DNA of 64,000 nucleotides from JAGSPQ01 sp038206395 (GTDB lineage Bacteria > Myxococcota > Myxococcia > Myxococcales > Myxococcaceae), in the NCBI GenBank assembly GCA_038206395.1, contig JBBRAX010000029.1, positions 24,126 to 88,125 on the forward strand, given 5' to 3'. Position numbers and translations under genes: made by a program. Under the pieces are notes generated by a model. The model was given only the letters and a program-made list of their open reading frames with translations, ran no database searches and was not told the origin of the DNA. Position 1 is the first letter of the stretch. Each line of letters begins with the position of its first letter. This document shows positions 16,413-24,421 of this stretch, one piece after another.

Positions 16413-18317
16413 TCAGCGCAGCGCAGTGGCGGTGACGGCGGCCATCACGTCCACCAGTTCCTCCGAGCGGCTCACCACTGACGCGCGACCGTGCCCGAAC
16501 ATCGCGGGCAACCATGCCGAGGCAGCGGGGTCCACTGCCAGCGCGTGGACCACCACCCCACCCGCGTCGGCGTCGAGCACCGCCCGGCGCACGTCTGCCA
16601 CGCCGTAGCGGCCCTCGTAGCGATCGATGTCGCTCGGCTTCCCGTCGCTCACCACCAGCAGCAATTTCTGTCGCGCGCCGCACTTCTGCAGCTCGGCCGT
16701 GGCGTGGCGAATCGCCGGGCCGATGCGGGTGAAGCCGCCCGGCTCGAGGCACATCACCCGCTGCGCGCCTCGCGCCCAGGGCTCGGAGAAGGTCTTGGCG
16801 ACGAGGAAGCGGCAGTCGCGCCGGCTCTGGCTGCAGAACGCTGCGACCGCGAACTCGTCGAAGAGGCCCTCGAGCGCGTCGCCCAGCGCGATCACCGCCT
16901 CCTTCTCGACGTCGAGGACCCGGCGGTTGGCGACCCACGCGTCGGTGCTGAGCGAGGCGTCGAGCAGCACCAGCACCGCGGTGTCCCGGCTGTGCCGCCG
17001 GCGCGCGGAGTACAGCCGCTGCTCCGAGCAGTGCCCCGCTTTGAGGGCCGCGTGGCGCGAGACCACCGCGTCGATGTCGACGTCGGGGCCGCGCAGCTGG
17101 CGCAGCCGCCACGCGCGCGACGCCTCGAGTTGCTCGAACACCGCGCGCAGACCGGCGGTGGCGCGCCCCAGCCGCCCGCGCAGCACCTTCAGCTGCGCGT
17201 CAGCGGCTGGGCTCACCGGCACCACCCGGGTGGTGAGCCGGCACCATTCGCGCCGCCACTGCCGCTTCGCCTCGTCCCACTCGTCGTAGAGGGCCTCCGC
17301 GGGCGCCGAGGCGTCGTCCTCCAGCTCGCCCACCGCTCCGTCGATCAGCACGTCCGCCCGGTAGAGGCTGCGGGCGCGCTGGTGGCTGCGCACCACCTGC
17401 CTGAGGTCGAGCTCGTCGAGCGCCTTCTGGTGCGCGCCCAGCTCGTCATCTCCGTCGATGCGCTTGCTCCCGCCCTTGTAGGTCTCGAGCGTGTGCACCT
17501 TCTCGAAGCTGTGCACGAGCGGGTTCTCAGCGAGCTGGTTGTCGGGCTCCTGAAGCCGCTCGAGGCTGGTCACTGCGCGCTTCTTCTTCTCGGTGCCGTC
17601 CGGCAGCGCCACCGTCTCGGCGCCGGCGCCCATCGCCGTGGGGGGCGGTCGGGGCGGGGACGCCAGCAGTTCGCCCCACAGGGGCACGGCCTCGAGGGGT
17701 CGCCGGGCCCGAAGCCAGCGGCGCGTCGAGGGCAGCTCGCGCGCAGCGCCGCTCAAGGCATCCTTCGCCCAGACCCACGCCGCGGCAGAGAGCGCCTCGT
17801 CCGGCACGGCCTGGAGCGCGAGGCGTACCGTCGCCTCGACGGCTTGCGACGCGGGGTCCGTGCCAGGCGGGGGCCGCGCGTCGAGGGCGGCGCGCTCGAG
17901 CCGCGGCAACAGCTCCGCCAACGAAGGAAAGTCGGCGAGGAGGCGCGCCCGCACGCGGGGCGCCGCCAGGGCCGTCACCAGCAGCGGCTCGGCGCGGGAG
18001 CTGCGCACCAGGCCTAAGGCGCGGGCGCTGCAGGCCCACGCCACCCGCACCCGCATCGCGTCCTCGTTGAACGCGCGCGTGGGCCCGAAGTCGAGGTAGC
18101 GCGGCAGGAAGAGGCGATCGCCGCTGCAGCCACCTGGCTCGTCTGTCAGCACGACCTCGAGCGGGGCACCCGAGAGCAGGCGGGCCAGCGCCTCGAGCCG
18201 CTCGCGCTCGGGGGCGAGCTCGAAGCGGCGCGACTGCACCTCGCTCGACACGCGCGGCGCGAGGAGCTTGCGCGCTCCGTCCCACGCCAGCGAGAAGAGG
18301 GCCTCATCCCAGGCCAT
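16413..18317 (-). CDS. norD: Nitric-oxide reductase activation protein NorD
   Basis: A 634-residue protein, about the length of known NorD, with a C-terminal von Willebrand A domain (residues about 430-620). The metal-ion-dependent adhesion site DASLS is visible in VLVLLDASLSTDAWVANRR. The long N-terminal part is Arg/Leu-rich. NorD with the MoxR-type ATPase NorQ is needed to assemble the haem/iron cofactors of cNOR. It is the last gene of the norCBQD run, nine bases after norQ. The relic eamA repeat lies just beyond its stop. Confidence 0.88.
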   Translation of the reverse strand: MAWDEALFSLAWDGARKLLAPRVSSEVQSRRFELAPERERLEALARLLSGAPLEVVLTDEPGGCSGDRLFLPRYLDFGPTRAFNEDAMRVRVAWACSARALGLVRSSRAEPLLVTALAAPRVRARLLADFPSLAELLPRLERAALDARPPPGTDPASQAVEATVRLALQAVPDEALSAAAWVWAKDALSGAARELPSTRRWLRARRPLEAVPLWGELLASPPRPPPTAMGAGAETVALPDGTEKKKRAVTSLERLQEPDNQLAENPLVHSFEKVHTLETYKGGSKRIDGDDELGAHQKALDELDLRQVVRSHQRARSLYRADVLIDGAVGELEDDASAPAEALYDEWDEAKRQWRREWCRLTTRVVPVSPAADAQLKVLRGRLGRATAGLRAVFEQLEASRAWRLRQLRGPDVDIDAVVSRHAALKAGHCSEQRLYSARRRHSRDTAVLVLLDASLSTDAWVANRRVLDVEKEAVIALGDALEGLFDEFAVAAFCSQSRRDCRFLVAKTFSEPWARGAQRVMCLEPGGFTRIGPAIRHATAELQKCGARQKLLLVVSDGKPSDIDRYEGRYGVADVRRAVLDADAGGVVVHALAVDPAASAWLPAMFGHGRASVVSRSEELVDVMAAVTATALR

Positions 18318-18326
18318 GAGGTGCGC

Positions 18327-19097
18327 TCAGAAGCACAGGTCCACCAGGTCCTGGAGGGCGCGCGCCGTGGGCGGATCATCGGTGAGCGGTTGCACCAGCG
18401 TCGACTGACACGCCACCCGCGGTGGCAGGCCGGCGTGGATGAGCGCCGCCGCCATCACCAGCAGCCGGGTCGACACCGTCTCGGTCAAGGCCAGCGAGTC
18501 CTGCGCGCGCACCTTCGCTGCCCAGGTCACCAGCCGCTTCGCCATCTTCGGGTCGAGGCCGGTCTCGCCGTGCACCACCTCGACCTCGACGTCTTCGGGC
18601 GGATAGCTGAACTGCATCGAAACGAAACGCTGGCGGGTGGACGGCTTGAGGTCCTTGAGGCCTCTGCGGTAGCCGGGGTTGAACGAGGCCACCACCATGA
18701 ACTCGGGCGGCGCGGTGAGCACCTCGTCGTTGCGGTCGACGAAGAGCTGGCGCCGGTGATCCGCGAGCGGGTGCAGCAGCACCACCACGTCCTCTCGGGC
18801 CTCGGCCACCTCGTCCAGGTAGAGCAGCGCGCCCTGCTTCACCGCGCGCGTCGCCGGGCCGTCCTGCCAGACGGTGTCTCCACCGCGAACCAACCAGCGC
18901 CCGACCAGGTCGGCGGCGCTCGTCTCGTCGTTGCAGGCCACGGTGACCAGGGGTCGCTTCAGGCGCTCGGCCATGAACTCCACGAAGCGCGACTTGCCGC
19001 ACCCCGTGGGTCCCTTCAGCAGCACCGGCAGCCGCAGCGCGTGCGCCTGCTCGAACACGCTGACCTCATCGCTCACTGGCCGGTACCAGACCGTCAT
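18327..19097 (-). CDS. norQ: MoxR-type AAA+ ATPase NorQ
   Basis: A 256-residue AAA+ chaperone-like ATPase. Walker A is LLKGPTGCGKSRFVEFMAERL, Walker B is ALLYLDEVAEAREDV, and a sensor region MVVASFNPGYRRGLKDLKPS follows; all are typical of NorQ/CbbQ proteins. With NorD it is thought to insert the non-haem iron into NorB. It starts four bases after the norB stop, so it is certainly part of the same operon. Confidence 0.93.
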   Translation of the reverse strand: MTVWYRPVSDEVSVFEQAHALRLPVLLKGPTGCGKSRFVEFMAERLKRPLVTVACNDETSAADLVGRWLVRGGDTVWQDGPATRAVKQGALLYLDEVAEAREDVVVLLHPLADHRRQLFVDRNDEVLTAPPEFMVVASFNPGYRRGLKDLKPSTRQRFVSMQFSYPPEDVEVEVVHGETGLDPKMAKRLVTWAAKVRAQDSLALTETVSTRLLVMAAALIHAGLPPRVACQSTLVQPLTDDPPTARALQDLVDLCF

Positions 19098-19101
19098 CGA
19101 A

Positions 19102-20496
19102 TCAACTCCGCGCCGTGGCGACCGGCAGTGCAGCGGTTTCGGAGGGCGGCGTCACGATGCGGGCCTGGCCTCCCTGCAGTGGCGCGTTGGGGAGTCCGTA
19201 GCGGATGAAGTTCCAGATGAAGGCCGCGGCGCCGGTGGTGAAGAGGCTCGCCGCGAGGATCAGCCCCCAGAAATGCACCGCCACCTCCTTCTGCACAGTG
19301 AGGAAGTCCATGCCCGCCCGGCGCTCCAGCACCACCTGGGACACTCCGGCGACCGCGAAGGCCAGAGTCATGGCTGTCATGCCCACGTTCGTGGTCCAGA
19401 ACGCGAAGCCGGCGGTGACGTGGTCGTAGAGCTTGCGTCCCGTCATCAGCGGCATCGCGTAGGTGATGATGCCCAGGATCAGCATCGCGTAGGCGCCCCA
19501 GAAGGCCATGTGCCCGTGCATCGCGGTGACCAGCGTGCCGTGCGTGTACATGTTCACCTGCGGCAGCGTGTGGGCGAAGCCTAAGAACCCGGCGCCCACG
19601 AAGCTCATGAAGGCGCAGCCCACCGTCCACAGCAAGGCGACGCGGTTGGGGTGCGTGCGGCCGCCCTTCTTCGCCATCGAGAAGGCGTAGATGGCCATGC
19701 CCAGGAAGGCGAGCGGCTCGAGCGCGCTGAACACCCCGCCCACGAGCAGCCAGTACCGGGGCGTGCCGATGTAATAGTAGTGGTGGCCCATTCCGAGGAT
19801 GCCAGAGAGGAAAGTGAAGCCGACGATCACGTAGAGCCACTTCTCGATGATCTCCCGGTCGACACCGGTCAGCTTGATCAGCAGGTACGAGAGGATCGCA
19901 CCCATGATCAGCTCCCACACGCCCTCGACCCACAGGTGCACCACCCACCAGCGCCAGAAGCTGTCGATGGTCTGGTTGTCGGTGGGGATCATGCCAGGCA
20001 GGTAGAGCAGCGCCGCCGAGAGCAGGCCGAAGAACAACACCATCACGGTGGTCGATTTGCGCTCGCTCTTCCACACCGTCCACCCGATGTTGGCGACGAA
20101 CAGCAGCACGTCGATCACCACGAGGAAGTCGAGGGGCCGAGGGATCTCGAGGAACTTGCGGCCCTCCCACCAGTTGAAGTGGAAGCCGATGATTGCGGTC
20201 ACGCCCACCACGACGAAGGCCACCAGCTGCACCCAGGCCAGCCGCGGCCAGGCAAGCTCGCGGTCGCACTCGTCGGGGATGATCCAGTACGCAGAGCCCA
20301 TGAAGCCCGCGAGCATCCACATCACCAGCAGATTGGTGTGAGAGGCGCGAGCGGTGTTGAAGGGGATCCACGGGTGCAGCACGTCGAGGCCCGTGTGCGC
20401 GAAGGCCATGATGAAGCCGTAGATGATCTGCAGCGAGAACAGCAACATGCACGTGGCGAAGAAGCCCCACGCGACCTTCTGACTCTTGAACTTCAT
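19102..20496 (-). CDS. norB: Nitric-oxide reductase large subunit (cNOR type)
   Basis: A 464-residue polytopic haem-copper-superfamily subunit reducing 2 NO to N2O. It has about 12 hydrophobic segments. The haem/Fe-B ligand regions typical of NorB are present (HTNLLVMWMLAGFMGSAYW, VVHLWVEGVWELIMGAI, GMGHHYYYIGTP, HGHMAFWGAYAM), including the glutamates that separate NorB from oxidases. It starts directly at the membrane domain and lacks the N-terminal extension of quinol-oxidising qNOR, in line with norC upstream. The ATG overlaps the norC stop (ATGA), which decides the start. Confidence 0.96.
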   Translation of the reverse strand: MKFKSQKVAWGFFATCMLLFSLQIIYGFIMAFAHTGLDVLHPWIPFNTARASHTNLLVMWMLAGFMGSAYWIIPDECDRELAWPRLAWVQLVAFVVVGVTAIIGFHFNWWEGRKFLEIPRPLDFLVVIDVLLFVANIGWTVWKSERKSTTVMVLFFGLLSAALLYLPGMIPTDNQTIDSFWRWWVVHLWVEGVWELIMGAILSYLLIKLTGVDREIIEKWLYVIVGFTFLSGILGMGHHYYYIGTPRYWLLVGGVFSALEPLAFLGMAIYAFSMAKKGGRTHPNRVALLWTVGCAFMSFVGAGFLGFAHTLPQVNMYTHGTLVTAMHGHMAFWGAYAMLILGIITYAMPLMTGRKLYDHVTAGFAFWTTNVGMTAMTLAFAVAGVSQVVLERRAGMDFLTVQKEVAVHFWGLILAASLFTTGAAAFIWNFIRYGLPNAPLQGGQARIVTPPSETAALPVATARS

Positions 20497-21188
20497 CGGG
20501 CGACCTCTTTCTGAGACGTCAGGAAAGCGACGACCTCGGTGATCTGAGCGTCGGTAAGGGGGAGCTTCGGCATCTTCGAGTCGGCCTTCACCGAGAGCGG
20601 ATCTCGGATGCGCCGCTCCAGATAGGCGGCGTCGAAGCGTGAGCCGACACCGTCGAGGGCGGGGCCCACCGTGCCGCCGGCGCCATCGAGCGCGTGGCAG
20701 GCGATGCACAGCTGCGCGAAGATCTCGGGTCGCTTCGGCGCTTCGGGGGACGCGGCGCGCGCGGCCATGGCTCCAAGGGTCGGCTTCGCGGGAAAGCCGT
20801 TCAGATCCACCTTGCCCGCCCACTCGAAGAACGCCACCAGGTCGCTGATCTCCTCGTCCTTGAAGTGATAGTTCGTCATCTTCCGCTCGCCCGGAAAGAG
20901 CGCCTCGGGATCCTTGAGCTGCGCGCTGATGAAGGCTGCGCCACGGCGATCGAAGACCTTCGTCAGCTCGGGCGCGTAGTAGGCCCCCTCACCGAAGAGG
21001 GTGTGGCAGCCCATGCAGTTGTTGTCTTCCCAGAGGTGCTTGCCTCGCTTCACGCTGTCGGTGATCGCGGCGGCGTTCGTCCGCGCCGGGATCTGTTGAA
21101 AGGTGTCCCAGGTGAGGCCGAGGAAGATGGCCGTACACACCACCGTCCCCCCAAGGAAGAACGCCCTGGCTGCTGATTTGGAAAGCAT
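20493..21188 (-). CDS. norC: Nitric-oxide reductase cytochrome c subunit with an extra haem domain
   Basis: The first ~150 residues are a standard NorC: one N-terminal membrane helix (ARAFFLGGTVVCTAIFLGLTW), haem motif CMGCH, the GEGAYYAPELTKVF segment and MTNYHF with the Met ligand. Unusually, the protein continues to 231 residues with a second class-I cytochrome c domain. Its haem motif is CIACH and its likely Met ligand is in SKMPKLPL. Typical NorC is monohaem and about 150 residues. The ATG at 21188 is preferred over a TTG six bases earlier. The extra domain may take electrons from a different donor. Confidence 0.92.
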   Translation of the reverse strand: MLSKSAARAFFLGGTVVCTAIFLGLTWDTFQQIPARTNAAAITDSVKRGKHLWEDNNCMGCHTLFGEGAYYAPELTKVFDRRGAAFISAQLKDPEALFPGERKMTNYHFKDEEISDLVAFFEWAGKVDLNGFPAKPTLGAMAARAASPEAPKRPEIFAQLCIACHALDGAGGTVGPALDGVGSRFDAAYLERRIRDPLSVKADSKMPKLPLTDAQITEVVAFLTSQKEVAR

Positions 21189-21275
21189 GGCCAACCGCTA
21201 ATTCACCGAACATGCCAGCGGCGCTACCGAGGGAGCCAGATGTCTGTGTTTCTGAATGGAACGTTGCCCGCGCAG

Positions 21276-21491
21276 CTATCGCCCCGAGAGCACCGCCAGC
21301 AGCGCCGTCACGACCAGCACGCCTGCGGCGAAGCCCGCTGCGTGGAGCCGGTGGGCCCCGCGCAGTTCCATGAACTCGAGTCCGACCAACAGCGCCTTTG
21401 TCGCCGCGAGGCCCAGCGCCACGCCAAACTGACCGAAGGCAAAGGAGCTCAGCGCCAGGCCGACCAGGAGCACCCAGGTGACTCCGCGCAT
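21276..21491 (-). CDS. Small membrane protein, NorF/COX subunit IV-like
   Basis: A 71-residue protein with two or three hydrophobic helices (VTWVLLVGLALSSFAFG, ALGLAATKALLVGLEFMEL, AGVLVVTALLAVL). KALLVGLEFMELR matches the cytochrome c oxidase subunit IV/NorF pattern. Its ATG overlaps the stop of the upstream COX III-like gene (TGATG). Size, topology and position match NorF of norCBQDEF clusters, where NorE/NorF are accessory for full NO reductase activity. Confidence 0.78.
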   Translation of the reverse strand: MRGVTWVLLVGLALSSFAFGQFGVALGLAATKALLVGLEFMELRGAHRLHAAGFAAGVLVVTALLAVLSGR

Positions 21492-22072
21492 CAGCCGCCT
21501 CCGACGTAGAAAAAGGGGAAGAGGAAGAACCAGACGACGTCGCAGAGGTGCCAGAAGAGCGCGACCGCCGCCACGGTCTCGACCCCGAGGCGGGGCGCGC
21601 GGCCCAGTCGCACCACCAGGCCCGTCAGCAGCACCAGCCCGACCAGCACGTGTGCAAGGTGAAACCCGCTGCCCAGATAGAACGCGTCCCAGAAGTCGTT
21701 CGAACCCAGTTGGTGGCCTGCGGCGATGTGCTCGGCATAGTCCTTCAGCTTCAGGCCCACAAATCCCAGGCCGCCCACAGCCGCGGCGATCAGCAGCGCG
21801 CGGGCGCTGGCGTCGTGCCCAAGACGGTAGCGGTGCACACCCGCCGCCGCGAGGGCACCGCTGGTGACCAACAAGAGGGTGAGGGCGAGCCCGGTATTCG
21901 CCGAGAGCGCCGCCCGCCCCGCGCCGAACACAGCAGGCTGGCTCGCGCGGAGAACAGCCAGCATGACCAACACGATCGCGAAGGTGAGGAGTTCGAGGCC
22001 GACGATCAGCCACATCAATACGCCCCCCGGCGGGTCGGAGAGCAGGCGGGGGCCCAACTTGAGACTGCTCAT
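21491..22072 (-). CDS. Cytochrome c oxidase subunit III-like protein, NorE-like
   Basis: A 193-residue integral membrane protein with about five helices. The haem-copper subunit III signatures include GSGFHLAHVLVGLVLL and VALFWHLCDVVWFFLFPFFYV. In nor clusters this family is called NorE. It heads the minus-strand run norE-norF-norC-norB-norQ-norD. ATG 22072 is chosen; a GTG at 22084 lies inside the perfect palindrome at 22082-22098, so it is less likely. Confidence 0.8.
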   Translation of the reverse strand: MSSLKLGPRLLSDPPGGVLMWLIVGLELLTFAIVLVMLAVLRASQPAVFGAGRAALSANTGLALTLLLVTSGALAAAGVHRYRLGHDASARALLIAAAVGGLGFVGLKLKDYAEHIAAGHQLGSNDFWDAFYLGSGFHLAHVLVGLVLLTGLVVRLGRAPRLGVETVAAVALFWHLCDVVWFFLFPFFYVGGG

Positions 22073-22081
22073 GCGCTTGGT

Positions 22082-22098
22082 CACATTCAGTGAATGTG
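22082..22098. promoter_or_regulatory. Perfect 17-bp palindrome, candidate operator
   Basis: CACATTCAGTGAATGTG is a perfect inverted repeat around a single G. It lies ten bases upstream of the norE-like start and about 70 bases upstream of the divergent sigma54-activator gene. The position suits an operator controlling one or both promoters. It does not match the FNR/DNR consensus TTGAT-N4-ATCAA, and I cannot assign it confidently to NsrR. A weaker relative (ATTCACCGAACAT) occurs upstream of norC at about 21201-21213. Confidence 0.6.
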
Positions 22099-22170
22099 CC
22101 AGTCACCGCGCATCGCCGGGTCCTCTGATCCTTCTTGCCGATATGAAACGACTATGGTTCACACCCGAAC

Positions 22171-23208
22171 ATGGGTGGCGTTGCGAATGAAGTGGCGACC
22201 TGCACCGAGCCGTTCGAGGTCGGCGGCCGCCTGTGCAAGCGCTGCCGCCGCGAGCCCGAGGCCCGCTCCGCCAGACGCTGCAGCCAGATGGTGGTCGAGA
22301 GCCCGACGATGCAGCGGGTGCTGGAGAAGGCGGCGACGGTAGCGAACACCGACGCGTCGGTGGTCATCCGTGGCGAGAGCGGGTCCGGCAAGGAGGTGTT
22401 GGCCCGGGCGCTCCACGCCAACTCGACGCGGAAGCTCAAGCCCTTCGTCGCGGTCAACTGCGCAGCGCTGCCAGCCGAGCTGCTCGAGTCTGAGCTGTTC
22501 GGCCACGCGAAGGGCGCCTTCACGGGCGCCGTCTCCGCGAGGAAGGGGTTGTTCGAAGCGGCCAACGAAGGCACCCTCTTGCTCGACGAGATCGCCGAGA
22601 TGCCCCTCGCGCTGCAGGCCAAGCTGCTGCGGGTGCTGCAGGACGGCGAGTTGCGGCGGGTCGGAGAGTCCCAGCCGGTGTACGTCGACGTGCGGGTGAT
22701 CTGTGCCACCCACCAGAACCTCACCGAGGCGGTGAAGGCGCGCACCTTCCGGGAGGACCTCTATTACCGACTCAAGGTCTTCACCCTCGTCGTCCCCCCG
22801 CTGCGCGAGCGCCGGGAGGATATTCCGGCGCTCGCGAAAATGTTTCTGTTCCAGGAGCACCACCCGACCGAGAAGTTCAGTTGGGCCGCGCTCGCAGCGC
22901 TGTGTGACTACCGCTGGCCGGGCAATGTCCGCGAGCTGGCGAACGCGGTGAAGCACGGCGTGGTTCTCTCGCAAGGCAATGACGTCGAGCTCAGGCACCT
23001 GCCGGACGAGCTGCAGGGCCTGGGCGAGCCGACGGCGCCGGAACCGCCCACGGACGGCGACCTGGTGACTCTCGCCGAGACGGAGAAGCGCTACGTCCTC
23101 AGGGTCTTCGAGGCCTGTAACCGGCAGCAGCAGGAATCGGCCCGCGTGCTGGGCATCGGTCGCACCACGCTGTGGCGCAAGCTGCGGGACTACGGCGTCA
23201 ATCCGTAA
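22171..23208 (+). CDS. Sigma54-dependent activator with N-terminal cysteine cluster
   Basis: A 345-residue bacterial enhancer-binding protein. The AAA+ domain (about 45-270) has Walker A GESGSGKE, the sigma54-contacting loop GAFTGA, Walker B LLLDEIAEMP and the R-finger region. A Fis-type HTH (ESARVLGIGRTTLWRKLRDYGV) ends the protein. The N-terminus is only ~40 residues with four cysteines (C11, C22, C25, C37). It replaces the ~180-residue GAF domain that senses NO in NorR. Divergent placement next to the nor genes suggests it controls them. A metal or Fe-S sensor role for the Cys cluster is inference. Confidence 0.85.
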   Translation: MGGVANEVATCTEPFEVGGRLCKRCRREPEARSARRCSQMVVESPTMQRVLEKAATVANTDASVVIRGESGSGKEVLARALHANSTRKLKPFVAVNCAALPAELLESELFGHAKGAFTGAVSARKGLFEAANEGTLLLDEIAEMPLALQAKLLRVLQDGELRRVGESQPVYVDVRVICATHQNLTEAVKARTFREDLYYRLKVFTLVVPPLRERREDIPALAKMFLFQEHHPTEKFSWAALAALCDYRWPGNVRELANAVKHGVVLSQGNDVELRHLPDELQGLGEPTAPEPPTDGDLVTLAETEKRYVLRVFEACNRQQQESARVLGIGRTTLWRKLRDYGVNP

Positions 23209-23237
23209 CGGGCACGCGTCGTGCACCCGATGCGGAA

Positions 23238-23741
23238 ATGCCGTTGCCCGTCGTCGAGAGGCTCCGCGCCGAGCGGCAGACGTTGTTGGCGGCGCTCGAC
23301 CGCTGCGTCACCGCGGCCGGCGAGGTGGATCTGATTGCTTTCGATGAGTTTCGTCACCGGCTGGTGTGGCTGATCGCCGTCGAGCAACGCATTCTTCTTC
23401 CGGGGCTCGTCGCGCAGCTCGGCGCGCTCAAGTTTCAACACGGAATGCAGCGAGACCACGCCGACCTGATCACCCTCTGCGTCGCGTCGCCCAACCCGGA
23501 GTGGGTCGGCAACCTCGCCGAGTTGCTCGTCAACCACTTCGAGCTCGAAGAGTGCCCCGACGGCCTCCTCGATCTGGTTACCCTCCACCTGGCCAATCAG
23601 CCGGCCATCGCGGAAGCGATCGAGCGACTCCAGCCCCCGAAGCTCCCTCGCTTCGAGGCCGGCGCGGGGGTTCGGGAGCAGCTTCGTGCGGTGCTATCGG
23701 AGGCGGGCCTCAGTGCGCCACCCAACCGGCCAGAGAGGTAG
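23238..23741 (+). CDS. Hemerythrin-like (HHE-type) protein
   Basis: A 167-residue, mostly helical protein. Spaced metal-ligand-like residues occur in the helices (FRHRLVWLIAVEQ, MQRDHADLI, LLVNHFELEE), the H..E..H..H..E arrangement of hemerythrin/HHE domains. Such proteins bind di-iron and respond to NO or repair nitrosylated iron centres (RIC/YtfE type). The ATG at 23238 is chosen because the longer frame overlaps the activator gene. Its place 29 bases downstream of the nor activator supports a function in NO defence. The first ligand set is less clear than in canonical members. Confidence 0.65.
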   Translation: MPLPVVERLRAERQTLLAALDRCVTAAGEVDLIAFDEFRHRLVWLIAVEQRILLPGLVAQLGALKFQHGMQRDHADLITLCVASPNPEWVGNLAELLVNHFELEECPDGLLDLVTLHLANQPAIAEAIERLQPPKLPRFEAGAGVREQLRAVLSEAGLSAPPNRPER

Positions 23742-23877
23742 GCAGCCCGCGTTCCTGGTGTTGGTGTGAGGTCGCGGGGCCCCAGGCATCCCGCCGGCGC
23801 TGGGGCCTGCGCTCCCCACCCCCGTCCCTGATTTCATGGACCTTCGTTGTGCCCGCCGCTTGCTCTGACTGCAGGGC

Positions 23878-24198
23878 ATGCGAATCGACTTCTTTGCTTC
23901 GAGCGTGGTGGGGCGGCGCAGCAACAACGAAGACCGCCTCTGTGTGGATCCCGGGCTGGGGCTGTTCGTGGTCGCCGATGGAATGGGTGGCTACGAGGGC
24001 GGCGAGATCGCCAGCCGGCTCGCGGTCGACGAAGTGCGCGACTTCGTGGCGCGCAACCGGCGCGACCCGGGCGCGACCTGGCCCTGTGGAGAAGACAAGA
24101 AGCGGGCCTTCGCCGAGAGCCTGTTGCATGCACTGAAAGGCTTCGCCAGATGGGCTCGACGATTCACAAAGCCTTTGCGAGATGCGCACCACGATTGA
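23878..24198 (+). pseudogene. Truncated PP2C-family protein phosphatase
   Basis: The first ~85 residues are clearly PP2C/PPM: MRIDFFASSVVGRRSNNED, then LFVVADGMGGYEGGEIAS holding the Asp metal ligands. A full domain needs about 230 residues. After LLHALKG the frame ends within 20 unrelated residues and runs into the antitoxin gene. The remaining metal-binding motifs are absent downstream, so the protein cannot be an active phosphatase. The toxin-antitoxin cassette seems to have replaced the 3' part. The 136-bp gap before it has only a GC-rich hairpin without a T tract. Confidence 0.75.
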
Positions 24199-24421
24199 GC
24201 TGAGCGACCAGCACCGGGCGAAGCTTCTCGAGCGCGCCGCCGAGCGAGGCGAGAAGGGATTCTCTCGAATCGTCCAGGAGGCGGTCGAACGCTATCTGCT
24301 CGAACAGGGCTCCAGGCGAGATCGAGTTCAGGCAGCGGTCGACCTTCGGGGAAGCTTTGGAAAAGTTGCTGCAGACGCGCTCGAAGAGTCGGTCGCACTT
24401 TCCCGGAGCAAGTGGCGATGA
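24182..24421 (+). CDS. Ribbon-helix-helix antitoxin (VapB-like)
   Basis: A 79-residue protein starting MRTTIELSDQHRAKLLERAAERG, an RHH/CopG-type DNA-binding strand and helices, then FSRIVQEAVERYLLEQ. The C-terminal part is the probable toxin-binding region. Its stop overlaps the ATG of the PIN-domain gene (ATGA), the usual antitoxin-toxin arrangement, and it presumably autoregulates the pair. It starts inside the tail of the truncated PP2C gene. Confidence 0.85.
   Translation: MRTTIELSDQHRAKLLERAAERGEKGFSRIVQEAVERYLLEQGSRRDRVQAAVDLRGSFGKVAADALEESVALSRSKWR

Noticed and set aside
21199..21213. Second operator before norC
   Set aside because: It matches the 17-bp palindrome at only about nine of 15 positions and is not symmetrical, so it is mentioned but not listed as a feature.
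23778..23807. GC-rich hairpin (GGCCCCAG/CTGGGGCC) as terminator
   Set aside because: Stem is good but no T tract follows on either strand; left as a minor gap feature.
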